64,000 nt of DNA from contig CALZFC010000001.1 of the NCBI GenBank assembly GCA_945643635.1, forward strand, positions 6,136,001 to 6,200,000, given 5' to 3'. The notes below the pieces were generated by a model that had not been told where the DNA came from, ran no database searches, and saw only the letters and a program-made list of their open reading frames with translations. The translations under genes and the position numbers were made by a program. This DNA comes from Allodiplogaster sudhausi. Lineage: Eukaryota > Nematoda > Chromadorea > Rhabditida > Diplogasteridae. Shown here piece by piece: positions 1 to 9,775 of the stretch (position 1 is the stretch's first letter; each line of letters begins with the position of its first letter).

Positions 1-248
1 TAAAAGTATATTCGTATTGCTGCCCTTGCAGGAACATCTGATCGAGAATCACGCTCGTTTTGCTCTGCTTAACAGTATCTGATCGCTGCGGCATGCCAAT
101 AGAAGTCGTGCCTAAGAAAAACAAATAAAATTTAAATAAAATATAATAAAATAAACTAGAATTTCTTGCAATACAAGTAAAAAGGAGCCGAATGACAGAG
201 CCTAAAATACGGCCACATCAACGAACAGAGATGTAGGCTGGCTTAATT

Positions 249-640
249 GTTTTGGGCGGCCCATCCCGCAGTTATCTGGCCCTTGAATTTTGGGCCCGGC
301 CTGGACCGGCCCACTCCGGCCCGATTTTTGAACATGTCAGATTTCTACTTCTAATTCGTCTTTGTTTGAGTAAAAAACTATTTTCCCTTAATTTCCCTTT
401 CACAAATCTTTCATTTACTTCATTCCCACACGGAAAACTACTCCTGATCTGCAATATTATTTATGATCAATAAGAGTTCAGCCGGTCATCAGCATGTTCG
501 CTAACACATTTGCGAAAAACGGGCACACTCGGGCTCAGGACCGGGCCCTAGTTTGGGGCCCGGTCCTGAGCCCGAGTGTGTTTTTTTTTTCTAAAGGGCC
601 TTGGAAATTTGGGCCGGCCGGCCCTAGAGCCCGAGCCGCG
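249..640. mobile_element. GC-rich insertion in intron 3 of A1
   Basis: The intron between exons 4 and 3 is about 590 bp here, against 147 bp in the intact copy A4. The extra DNA is bounded by runs of GGGCCCGG/GGCCGGCC-type sequence (about 253-325 and 520-630) around an AT-rich centre. The same insertion sits in A2 (about 6237-6605), so it entered before the duplication. I see no transposase. It looks like a non-autonomous element, but the class is unknown and the exact ends were not resolved. Confidence 0.45.
524..580. repeat. Perfect 25-bp-arm palindrome
   Basis: The arms at 524-548 and 556-580 are perfect reverse complements (CACACTCGGGCTCAGG.. and its mirror) around the 7-nt spacer TAGTTTG. 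The second arm is absent from the sister copy near 6520-6550, which goes straight on to GGCCCGGCCCCACCC. The second arm was therefore gained in A1 or lost in A2. Confidence 0.9.
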
Positions 641-869
641 TGCATATCGGTCAACGACTCAAAGAACGGCATCTATAATAGTGTAATAAAAAGCATTAAC
701 CAGACGAATCTGGTCTTGTTCTTAGTCGTCTTGTCGCTCTTCTTCAGCGCGTATGACCTCGCTGGCGATCGCCTGCTCGAGCTCGGTAATCCGTATCCGA
801 AGGCGATCATTCATGTCCATTGAACCATCAGGGACCTGAACACAAAGACATTCACTAACTAGCCGATTG

Positions 870-1183
870 GTATAAAATTTGGCGAATACGATAAAGATAT
901 CAAAAACAGTGCACTCTTTAATTGTGTAGAGATGACGGTATTTTGTGGTGGATGCACCCGGACAGATAAGTAAACAAGGGAGGCAGACGTTCACTAACAA
1001 ACACAAACTATCAAGCACGAAAAGAATGCAACGTTTCTATGAATTCGTCAGTGGATGTAATGAAAAAATTCATTAAAGAAATGTAACAAGATTTTTGCAA
1101 AATATGTAGATCACAAAATACCTTAATCTTTACAAATTAAAAAGTGCACCGTTTTGATCTAAAGCATTCGCCAAATTTTATAT
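870..1183. mobile_element. Inverted-repeat MITE-like element upstream of A1 exon 3
   Basis: The left arm from 871 (TATAAAATTTGGCGAAT) and the right arm ending 1182 (ATTCGCCAAATTTTATA) are reverse complements. Imperfect pairing extends about 80 bp inward and includes GTGCACT..TTTAATT and GGTATTTTGTG on both sides. The A1/A2 duplication stops at this element's left edge. There is no coding sequence. I cannot define a target duplication because the other flank is not shared. Confidence 0.6.
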
Positions 1184-1282
1184 CAAAATTCGTTGTCAGA
1201 GATATGATGGGATCAGTAGAAGCACAGTTTAATGACGTGTCGCTTTATTTGAAGAGTGATGGAAAAGGAAGGGGATCGGGGA

Positions 1283-1289
1283 TATAAAA
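1283..1289 (+). promoter_or_regulatory. TATA box of the PEBP gene
   Basis: TATAAAA sits in GGGGATATAAAAGGCC, about 320 bp before the PEBP start codon. A leader intron would end at the TTTTCAG acceptor at 1594-1599. This is a plausible core promoter by sequence only. Confidence 0.5.
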
Positions 1290-1604
1290 GGCCGTCATAT
1301 GCGGAAGTTCAACGTATCTCGAGGCATTGACTGCCCACAGCTCTCAATTGAGAAACACCTTTAGCTCCAAAAATATCCCCTGTTGATTGCTAACATAAGA
1401 ACTTTTTTCCTTTAGTACCCTTTTTCTTTACATTTTCTTAATTTACATGTTTTTTTTCTTTATTTCTTTAATAAACTCTCTGAAACCTCTCTCTCTGACC
1501 ACCTCTGCTCTCCTCTCACTTTTCGGTGCTTTTCTGATTTCAAATGCTCTGCAAGTGGTGGATTGCTAACCATTCGGTCCCCTTTCACTTCATTTTCAGG
1601 GATA

Positions 1605-2732
1605 ATGATAGGTCAGGCGGTTTTGCTCTTCGCAGTGTCAGTTTTTTTTCTTTCCTCTCTGCCTCTCTCCATCCTTTCCTCTCTCATTATTCTCCTCCTC
1701 TCTCTCTCCTCTCTGTGTTTCTTTCCATCCATTTCCATTCTCTCTCTCCATCACTCTCCACTCCTCTTTCTCTCTCTTCATCTCTCTTCACTCCTCTTTC
1801 TCTCTCTCTCCATCTCTCTCCACTCCTCTTTCTCTCTCTCCATCCCTCTCCACTCCTCTTTCTCTCTCTCATCTTTCTCAATTGAAGTGCATGGCAAGTT
1901 TCGGCCATCTCACCCTACAAGGAGCATGGCGTCATCCCGGATGTTCTCAAGGATGAACCGCATTACAAGCTGCTTGTCACGTTTACTGATGGAGTTCAGG
2001 TGTAAAATTGAGAGAGAGAGAGAGTGCGAGAGAGAGAGACAGAGAGAGGGAGAGAGAGAGCGAGAGAGAGAGAACGAGAGAGAGAAAGAACGAAAGAGTA
2101 AATGTAAAATTGGAAGCCATCATTCTGCAGGCCAATACCGGGAACGTCCTCACTCCGACTGCCGTGCAGAAACAGCCCACTCTAAAGTGGCATCCCCTTC
2201 CCAATGTGCTCTACACTATTATGATTACCGGTTCGATCTTTATCTCCCTTTCTCTCTTTTTCTCTCTCTCTCTCTCTTTCCAGACCCGGATGCGCCCTCT
2301 CGAGCTAACCCCTTTCTCCGCGAGTTCCTCCACTTGCTTGTTGTGAATGTCCCCGGTTCTGACATCTCTGCCGGTGATGTCATCGCTGATTACAGTGCCC
2401 CTGGCCCGCCCAAGGGAAGCGGTCAGGAGACTCTCTTGAATTCACCTCTTCATTGATTCCCAACTAGAAAGTTCCTTGAATATAGCTGATAGAGGCCAGG
2501 AAGAGGATGTATTTATGCAGGTCTTCATCGCTACGTCATCACTGTTTGGCGGCAAACACGTCGTCTGACTATCCCGGCTATCTCAGCGAATGGTCGGGTC
2601 GGCTTCTCCACTGCTTCTTTCCTCCAGAAAACACACATGCACCAGCCGGCCATCGCTGGCAACTTCTTCCAGGTCACAACCCGTTTCAGTCTCCCACTTT
2701 TGTTGAGATTTATTATATATTATTTAATTTAA
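1605..2732 (+). CDS. Secreted phosphatidylethanolamine-binding protein (PEBP) family
   Basis: Five-exon model: 1605-1636, 1888-1999, 2131-2230, 2284-2421 and 2521-2732. All introns are GT..AG and the phases agree, giving 197 aa. Exon 1 encodes a hydrophobic signal peptide ([11 protein letters not shown]). The mature part shows the PEBP signatures: [19 protein letters not shown], then [20 protein letters not shown] and the GPPKGSGLHRYV ligand-pocket segment, and AGNFFQ near the end. PEBPs bind phospholipid headgroups; a signal peptide suggests an extracellular or excretory-secretory role. The usual AEW..YVP..Y ending is not present. After FFQ the frame runs into [13 protein letters not shown] and a TAA, so either a last exon is unseen (a GT follows CAG at 2672) or the C terminus is altered. 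A TC-rich intron (1637-1887) and a GA-rich intron (2000-2130) interrupt it. Confidence 0.85.
1660..1872. repeat. TC-rich low-complexity tract
   Basis: Imperfect CTCTCTCCACTCCTCTTT units fill intron 1 of the PEBP gene. Long open frames here are composition artefacts. Confidence 0.9.
2009..2095. repeat. GA-rich low-complexity tract
   Basis: GAGAGAGA runs in intron 2 of the PEBP gene are complementary in composition to the TC tract in intron 1, so the two introns could pair in the pre-mRNA. Confidence 0.9.
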
Positions 2733-3323
2733 TAGATGCATCTTTACTTGATTAAGATGCTGTTTCCACTTACTTTCTTGTATTTAACATTTATGACTAC
2801 TTACTAAATGTTGAGGCGGAAAACGACGGCTAAGTTCTTGTGCTTCAAGCTCAGCTCAGCGGCTAGCGTCAATAATTGATTCGAACACCTGTTGCATAAA
2901 TATTTTGAATACTAGCCGTTGTTAAATCACAAAAGTAATGCGTACAGAATCACCCTTTCTATGATAAATGTGTTATAAAGGAAAGATGTAATCGGATAAG
3001 TCGTAAACTAAATTAGAACGTGAACAAAAATAAATACGTGAAAATGTTCAACCTTATAGTTTTTTAATATTAATAATATTACTGTAAATAATATGAACGG
3101 GATATGCATTTTTTATGCTGAATACGCATTTTTGTGCGGTTTCCTCTTTATAACAGCCTATTTAGACCACGGAGAATACGATTGCGTATTCAGAAAAGGC
3201 TGAAATCTTATAATTAGAGTGAAATTTTTTGAGCACTTCTTTTGTTTAAACTTCTTGTTTTGTTTGAAATTATTATTTTCGTTGTGTATAAATGATAAGA
3301 TAATCTGCAAAATAAAGTTTTCT
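2733..3323. other. Intergenic, AT-rich
   Basis: No gene or clear repeat was seen. The sequence is AT-rich with many in-frame stops. It separates the convergent PEBP gene (plus) and the minus-strand gene at 3324. Confidence 0.6.
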
Positions 3324-4571
3324 CTAGCGAGAAAAAAGTGGGCTAGTTAACACCTCTGCATGAATTTGAGTTATTACTACTTTGCACAATACTAATGAAA
3401 CTACGAAAAGAGTCCGAATGAAAGGGCGTACTGCGTAGATATCGTTCTCGAAGCGCACGACGACGCGTCCTTGTCGGGAAGACGCAACGCTGCAGTTTGC
3501 TCTAATTTTTCCTCGGAACGGGCCGTCCAACTGGTCGTCCTCCCTCTGCTTCATCTCAGCTGTTTGCAAGATTGTCTGTTTGCCACTCACAACGATAAGT
3601 AGAAGTGATCGGATGACTGTGGAGTCCGGCTGATTGCGGCGGCCGGCTCGAACGGCACGGCCGAAGACTTGGACCGAACTTCGCGCCGACTGCTGCAGTG
3701 ACCAGTGGCCGAATCTTCCGCGATGAATCAATTGAGGGTCAAGCTGAAAAGGCTTCCACTTCCATTTGCCTTCAATCCATTCATTGCGAAACATCTGATT
3801 GTGATAGTCTACGTAATAAGCTCGTCGTCCTAGAATCTCGCGAATCCGTCCTGCTTCATCTCTGGTTTGGAAGGGCGGCTCCTTGAAGTATTCGATTTTC
3901 ATGGCTTTTTCGCTCGAGATGACGTCACCACCGTCTCGGCGAACAAGGTAGCGCGAAACTGTCGTAATACTTGAAACAAGGAACCAGTTCTCGTAGACGA
4001 GAATGCTGTAATAGTCTGTGTTGCTTGGCTGCTCGACAATTAGCGAGATGTCCTTGGCAAAGTGCGGACGTTCAATTGTTCCTTGCAAGACTTCGTACGC
4101 GACTTCGTTATTAAAGAGTGGCGAATCTGAGACGATTCGAGCGATCACAAAGTTGATATTGTCGATTGAAACGGGCACAAAGAGCTGCGTTGAGCTTGCG
4201 AAGCTCGCCGCTTGAAAGATGTTCAGATTATCGCTCGATGGAAGCGGTAAAACGCATGTTGCGTGTTGAGCCAGAACTGGTGATGACGTCATAGGAGCAA
4301 GCGGCGTGATGAAATAGTATCAGCCGAAGCCACTGCCCTTGTACACTCTGGCTGGGGGAAAGTCCGGATTGATGCTGTCGCCCTCGGGTAGAAGACGTCT
4401 CGAGGCCGTAGGGAAGTCTGCGCTGAGGGCGTTGATGAGCTGAGGGTGGCGCCAGAGGATCGCGTGCTCGGAGACGGCGAGAATCTTCGGTGACAGTTTG
4501 ACGCCAGCATCGTGAACTTGAAAGTTGCAAATCGGCACGACAGCACGCACTGCCATTGCTGTAGTGGAAGC
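3324..4571 (-). CDS. Unrecognised protein gene split by an in-frame TGA
   Basis: One reading frame runs from a TTTCAG acceptor at 4572-4574 to 3324, broken only by TGA at 4320-4322. The first part includes an ATG at 4556 (MAVRAVVPICNFQVHDAGVK). The second part resumes YYFITPLAPMTSSPV and runs 322 aa from the ATG at 4292. A 57-nt GT..AG segment (about 4273-4329, GTGGCTTC..CACCAG) would remove the stop and keep the frame, so a short intron is possible. Otherwise this is a nonsense mutation. I recognise no domain. The middle (IFQAASFASSTQLFVPVSID) looks like ordinary globular coding sequence. The last 100 residues are basic and may be past the real end. Upstream exons beyond 4571 were not found. 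Confidence 0.5.
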
Positions 4572-4572
4572 C

Positions 4573-5670
4573 TGAAAGTTGTTAATATCAGTGCATCTTT
4601 ATTTAGAAATGTTGGCTCGTCGCAAGTTTGTGGGATGTTTTTGTTTATTTATAGAATATCAAAAAATAGTAGCAACTTTCGAAGATAAATCCTATAATAA
4701 TGCTATAATTGGTCGCGCAAGTCAGAAGATTTGCGAATGTTTGAAAAGAACTTATGTTAGCTCTGACAAGAGCGATGATAAAAACGAAAGACGCGAGAGA
4801 TTTTCAAATAAGGAATGAACAAGTACGTGAGGTTTGCTGGGTATCAACAATGGACAGAAATAGACACGTTTAGATTGAGATTTGGAGAAAGCTCAAGATG
4901 AACAGCTAATAAGTTTAAATAAAAGCATGACACAGCAACTTGAGTCGAGCATGCAATTTGAAATGCCTAGCCAAGAAGTGGGGGGGGGGATTGGGTATTA
5001 AAGAGTATTCTACCTAATTAGCCTCTTCATGCTGTTGATCCTCGTTTAAGGACATAATGAATGCAGATCAGAGCTTTTATTAGGTGCGTAATGAAGCAAA
5101 AAGTTTCGCGGTGCTCGATCTCAAGATCGGTCAGCAGCTTGCGGATTGCATGTCAGCGCAGTATATGGTGAGGTGTACAGAAAGGGTGAGATAGACAGAG
5201 AGAAAATTATTTAGAATGTGAAAGACAAAGATAGGGAGAGGATGATAGAGAAAGGTAGCAAGAGGGAAAAAGCAAAAAAAGCGAACGAGAGAAAGAGAGA
5301 GAAGAGAAAGAGAATATGATAGAATAAATGGCACTTCTATACTTATTCTAACTTCCTCGCATCAAGAAATGAATTAACATACCCATGTTCATATGTAAAA
5401 ATGCACATAATTGTACGAATTCATTCATTAAAAAACTGATTATGAGTGGGAAGTGTGTAGGAGTTGATCAATCCGAACTCAAATTTTTAATGTACATATT
5501 TAAATGGACAATCGTTCTACAATTTTTTTAGAATGCTTTCGTGTCCTTCACGCCCTTCAATGCATAGAAGAACAAACAAACAATCCATATAGTAAAAAAT
5601 CAGAGAAACTAAACAAATTTTCAGCAAAAATTTGAGCATATTTATAAACAATTTAAATGTTAATTGCGAC
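4573..5670. other. 3' flank of the repeat unit, no gene
   Basis: Nothing coding is supported here. From about 4985 the DNA is homologous to 13330-13990 (shared words TTAGCCTC, TTAAGGACA, CTTTTATTAGGTGCGTAATGA, GTCAGCGCAG, AAAGACAAAGA). It belongs to the downstream flank of the tandem unit. A GA-rich stretch lies at 5180-5320. Confidence 0.65.
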
Positions 5671-5807
5671 GAAGATTTGGCTTTATTCTCCTATAGGCGT
5701 CCCATCGAATTATAGGCATCGAAAGGCAATGAAACACCTTTATTTATTTTTTATTTTTATTTTTTATAATTCGATGGGAGGCCTACATTAGAATAGAGCC
5801 GAAGATT
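5671..5807. mobile_element. Small MITE with GAAGATT target duplication
   Basis: Terminal inverted repeats of about 36 bp start GGCT(T/C)TATTCT and continue to CCCATCGAATTATA, at 5679-5714 and about 5764-5800. The centre is AT-rich. GAAGATT flanks both sides (5671-5677 and 5801-5807). The uninterrupted site is visible in paralogous flanks, for example near 13770 (GATGAAGAATCTTCAATGACAATG). The target duplication is 7-8 bp, with the eighth base differing (T against C), which would fit a hAT-type element. Confidence 0.75.
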
Positions 5808-6034
5808 CTTCAATGGCAATGAAAGCTCCAATAGAAAGTATGAATTTGTCACTCATGACATGTACATAGTGTTCATATTTCAGTGAAATTATCGAGTATC
5901 AATCGAAAAGGAAAAATGACTTTTAAGACTCCGTGATTGTTAAATTAAATTACGATGACTCATTCATCTTCGTTCATCATTGCGTATAAAAGTATATTCG
6001 TATTGCTGCCCTTGCAGGAACATCTGATCGAGAA

Positions 6035-8089
6035 TCACGCTCGTTTTGCTCTGTTTAACAGTATCTGATCGCTGCGGCTTGCCAATAGAAGTCGTGCCTA
6101 AGAAAAACAATTAAAATTTAAATAAAATATAATAAAATAAACTAGAATTTCTTGCAATACAAGTAAAAAGGAGCCGAATGACAGAGCCTAAAATACGGCC
6201 ACATCAACGAACAGAGATGTAGGCTGGCTTAATAGTTTTGGGCGGCCCGGCCCGCAGTTATCTGGCCCTTGAATTTTGGGCCCGGCCTGGACCGACCCAC
6301 TCCGGCCCGATTTTTGAACATGTCAGATTTCTACTTCTAATTCGTCTTTGTTTGAGTAAAAAACTATTTTCCCTTAATTTCCCTTTTACAAATCTTTCAT
6401 TTACTTCATTCCCACACGGAATACTACTCCTGATCTGCAATATTATTTATGATCAATAAGAGTTCAGCCGGTCATCAGCATGTTCGCTAACACATTTGCG
6501 AAAAACGGGCACACTCGGGCTCAGGACCGGGCCCTAGTTTGGGCCCGGCCCCACCCTAAAGGGCCTTGGAAATTTGGGCCGGCCGGCCCTAGAGCCCGAG
6601 CCGCGTGCATATCGGTCAACGAATCAAAGAACGGCATCTATAATAGTGTAATAAAAAGCATTAACCAGACGAATCTGGTCTTGTTCTTCCTCGTCTTGTC
6701 GCTCTTCTTCAGCGCGTATGACCTCGCTGGCGATCGCCTGCTCGAGCTCGGTAATCCGTATCCGAAGGCGATCATTCGTGTCCATTGAACCATCAGGTAC
6801 CTGAACACAAAGACATTCACTAACTAGCCGATGCTGGGTTTTGCCAGTCGATGGTCGTTTTAACGGTAGGTTTGCACTGTTTATAGATATCAGAGGAAAT
6901 TTTATGTTTTTTCCTTATTGCAATATCACGCTCTAACCCTCGACACCTTTCTTTCTTTCCTTTTTGGCAAAAATCTTCCTCGCTCTGTGCCCTCTCTCAC
7001 TCGCTCCCTCTCTGACCTGCTGCCACTCCTCTGTTCGCTCTTCTCCTCCTCCTCTTTCTCGCTCGTCGACCCCCTTGCTCTTCGATCTCAGACGTTCAAG
7101 TGCAGATTCAAGTTTTTCGATCTTCTTCTCAAGAAACTTTGGTTGATCGTCCACAGGAATGTCAGATTTCTGAAGGAGATTACTCATTAATCGTCTCTCT
7201 TCTTATTGCTCCTTCTCTCAATATCTCTCTCTGTTTTTCTATTTTTGTTAATATATGTATTTCTAAACCTGGATTGTCTTCGTGAACAAAAGCTGTCGTC
7301 GCCGATTTATCTGGATTCCATCATTCTGCTGAGCATTGACGGTGAGAAGAGCTTGTTCCGTTTCTTCATCTCTTTCGCTCGCTTTGTGGATCGCCTCGTT
7401 CAGCTCGTACTCTAACATGTCGAGGTCGATTTCCTCCAATTCAGTCATAGAAGGAATTCGGTGACGTGTTAAAAAGTTTTTTTTTCAGTCAGCTCGGGCA
7501 ACTGTTGCCGCTTTATTTGCTCTAGGATCTGGATTCCAGTATTTCCAGCAATAATTTCTGACATACGGGCTTGTTCTGTCTTCATTCCGGTTACTAGATC
7601 GTTTGCTATCTCATCGCGCTTCTTCTTGGCGTATCGGAAGGCGTCTTGCCAGTGGAGCGTGTCCAAGTTGCAATTCATGAGACATCGAATTTCTTCGAGC
7701 TCAGCAAGAACGTCGTTCAGGTCGATTAAGTCAAGCATTGTATATCGTTGCAGTCGAGCGAGCAGAACACGCTGTTGATCGAGCATTTCTCTGGCCTGAC
7801 GGCATTGAGCACGGAGCTTTTCAAGAGCGGCTTCGGCAGCCATGGCAATGTTTTCGAGATTCTTGTACGACCGCGGTTGCATATATTTATACGCCGGTTC
7901 ATGTAGAAGCCCTCGCGCTTCTGCCGTCATCTTTTCGAGCTTGCTGAGGAATGACGCGGTTGGGTAGATATGCTCATTTTGCACCAAGTTCTTGTTGTTT
8001 CGTAGAGCTTCAAGATCAATCCGGCATGAATTCATTGCACGCTCCAGGCTCGTCAAGAGGAAGTCGGAGTCACTGTCGTTGAACGACAT
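6035..8089 (-). pseudogene. A2: A-type family gene, frameshifted in exon 1
   Basis: Exons: 8089-7269, 7169-7017, 6800-6666 and 6097-6035. The start ATG follows an AACAG acceptor. The head exon has the family signatures YPTASFLSKLEKMTAEARGL, the DLNDVLAELEEIRC segment, and MSEIIAGNTGIQILEQIKRQ. After LPELTEK a run of nine A's ends in a stop (about 7473-7490). The downstream frame resumes as RHRIPSMTELEEIDLDML. Exon 1 is 821 nt where a multiple of 3 is expected, so a single-base loss explains it. Exons 2-4 are open, with coil EKKIEKLESALERLR, coil RLRIRITELEQAIASEV, and tail ending AKRA-stop. Intron 3 carries the GC-rich insertion shared with A1. Confidence 0.75.
6237..6605. mobile_element. GC-rich insertion in intron 3 of A2
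   Basis: This is the sister copy of the insertion at 249-640, without the second arm of the palindrome. It is bounded by GGCGGCCCGGCCCGC and GGCCGGCCGGCCC-type sequence. Confidence 0.45.
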
Positions 8090-8540
8090 TACTGTTAAAA
8101 CATTATAATTTATATCACAAGTACGAATGAATGAATGGCAATGAAATCTTCGTTCCACTATATGCACATATTATCGATAATAATGGCGCGCTAACATTGA
8201 ATTTGGATCATTTAGTGAAAATACAAAATTAATGATGGATGGTAATGTATGTGACAGAATGAGCGATGAAAAGACACTAGGAATAATTTACAAACAACCA
8301 CTAAACAAGAATGGGACACTACACGAAGCATAAAAGGGTACTACAATGGATCCCCTCTTTACATACCTAGATCGAGCAGATTGATTACGAGCAGACAGAC
8401 AGGGATAAGTATGTGAATAAAAAGCCAAGACTGTCGCAGTTTTTGAAATAAGATGACGCGGTCACGAAGGCTTAGTAGAGCAACAGCTGCGCCAGCGAGA
8501 TATTGAAAAGGGTGCCCGACTGACAAGAACAGAAATGGTG

Positions 8541-8675
8541 CAGGATCCTACTACGTGTTACTGCTCACGGGAATGCCAGCACTAACACTCTCGGCTTTTC
8601 TATGATGTTCTCATCATAGAAAAGCCGAGACTGATAGTGCATACCCGTGAGCAGTAACACGTAGTGAGATCCACT
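8541..8675. repeat. Long hairpin, about 60-bp arms with 4-nt loop
   Basis: The left arm (about 8541-8607: ..ACGTGTTACTGCTCACGGG..CTCGGCTTTTCTATGATG) is mirrored by the right arm (about 8612-8675: CATCATAGAAAAGCCGAG..CCCGTGAGCAGTAACACGT..). The inner 18 bp pair perfectly around TTCT. The outer part has a few mismatches near GCCAGCACTAA. No coding potential is seen. It could be a miRNA-like or siRNA precursor, a small foldback element, or a replication or assembly artefact. Confidence 0.8.
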
Positions 8676-9061
8676 CTAGAGAGTGATTGGCAACTACGAG
8701 GATGTAAGGCTGCGTGGCGAGAGTAATGGCAAATATGAGAGAGGCAGAGATGCAGTATAGATCCTACAACGCTGCTGCACTGCTGCCCAGTGAGAGAAAT
8801 GCCAGATAACAGTGAGAAGGTAAAGATCACTGCAATTTTCCCTGGCAAAGAGCGAGAGGAGAAATTTTCTTTGTTCTGTTTCGCTGAGCGAATGTGGAAC
8901 ATTCCATAAAAGATACAGCTCGTTCCTTAATTATTCGTATGATGGATACACCGTGAAAAGAGCCTGAAATGGCAAGAAATCTTTCATTTTATCTCTTTTC
9001 TCGATCTTTAATGCCTTTTCAGATTGGAAGATAAAGGAAGATGATATTTTTTTCGTCGGGT

Positions 9062-9145
9062 ATTCCTTTAATAGAGTGTGTACGACGCGGGTAATTCCCG
9101 ATTTTCTGGGGATTCGTCGATTTCAAGGGGCAGATAGGAGAGAAG
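9062..9145. promoter_or_regulatory. Partial copy of shared 5' block upstream of A2
   Basis: GTACGACGCGGGTAATT, GGGGATTCGTCGATTTCAA and AGAGAAGACC match the block found upstream of A3, A5, A6 and A9. Only its second half is recognisable. See the entry at 12765. Confidence 0.45.
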
Positions 9146-9289
9146 ACCAGATCAGATTAAATTTGTAACTTTCCTTCATCCCATCGACAATCAATCAGAG
9201 AGATTAACGCGATAACTGATTGTGGTTCAAATTATTTAAAAAAAAACTTTTAAAAAAATCTACTCAACCGCACTTATTGTCACTCGACA

Positions 9290-9775
9290 TTATGCCAGCA
9301 CATCTCGGATGCATACCGGCGGGAATGAGAAAAGTGAAGAAGAACGAGCAGTTTTAGTTATTTCATATGCATGCAAAAAAGAAAGCGCTGAGAAATGCAC
9401 AAGGAAGGAGAAGTGACTTGCTCATAGACGAGAACACACTATCTCATGAGAGCGCAGACATCGAAACAAAGCTGATTCAGCCGAGAGCCATTGATAGTTC
9501 TCCCTTCGGAGCGCACAGAAAAAAGAGAGAGAGAGAGAGAGGCAGAGTGTGTGTGTCTCTTGCAGAGAGCAAGACAGAGTGCGAATGACTGTACATTTGC
9601 ATGACCGTGCAGAGGAGCAGGCACGCAAAGTGAAGAAATGTCTGAGACTTATGAAGAGACGAGAGAACACGCCAGAGAACCATATGCAGAGAATGCAGCA
9701 AGAGTTCTAATCCGTTGAGCTAGAGAAGCGAAGATTGGAAGAACAGCTGATTGCAGCAGTCTTAAAAAATCGGAC
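9290..9775 (+). pseudogene. Remnant of plus-strand coiled-coil family (copy D1)
   Basis: This is homologous to 17600-18160 and 21470-21930. Shared words are GGATGCATACCGGCGG (motif GYIPA/GCIPA then a lysine-rich stretch), CTCATGAGAGCGCAGAC, and the 3' coil encoding a segment close to LEKRRLEEQLIAA. The frame is broken by stops, for example a TAA after ATGCAGCAAGAGTTC near 9708, so no intact protein exists. A GA/GT-rich tract lies at 9520-9560. Function unknown; I infer a decayed gene. Confidence 0.5.

Larger units (their letters stand above)
49..835 (-). pseudogene. A1: 3' fragment of A-type helical/coiled-coil family gene
   Basis: Only the last two exons of the family survive. Exon 3 is 701-835: it follows a TTCAG acceptor, reads VPDGSMDMNDRLRIRITELE, and its donor is GTTAATG. 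Exon 4 is 49-111, after TTTTTCTTAG, and encodes a 20-residue tail ending SRAKRA before TGA. A TAA codon replaces the GAG-GAA seen in A2 shortly before the exon 3 donor, so the coil is cut short. The head exon and exon 2 are missing. The sequence upstream of exon 3 is replaced by a small inverted-repeat element (870-1183) and then unrelated DNA. The fragment is a near-copy of A2: positions 1-860 match 5987-6840. I infer a dead duplicate. Confidence 0.75.

Noticed and set aside
252..473. Open frame of 73 codons repeated at 6238-6459
   Set aside because: It lies inside the GC-rich insertion in intron 3 of A1 and A2. Both frames exist only because of the duplication, and no protein features are seen.
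1563..2456. 297-codon open frame across the TC/GA tracts
   Set aside because: It reads through low-complexity introns. Only short pieces coincide with PEBP exons, and in part in the wrong frame.
4320..4322. Selenocysteine codon
   Set aside because: No selenoprotein family motif surrounds the TGA, and a 57-nt in-frame intron or plain nonsense change is simpler.
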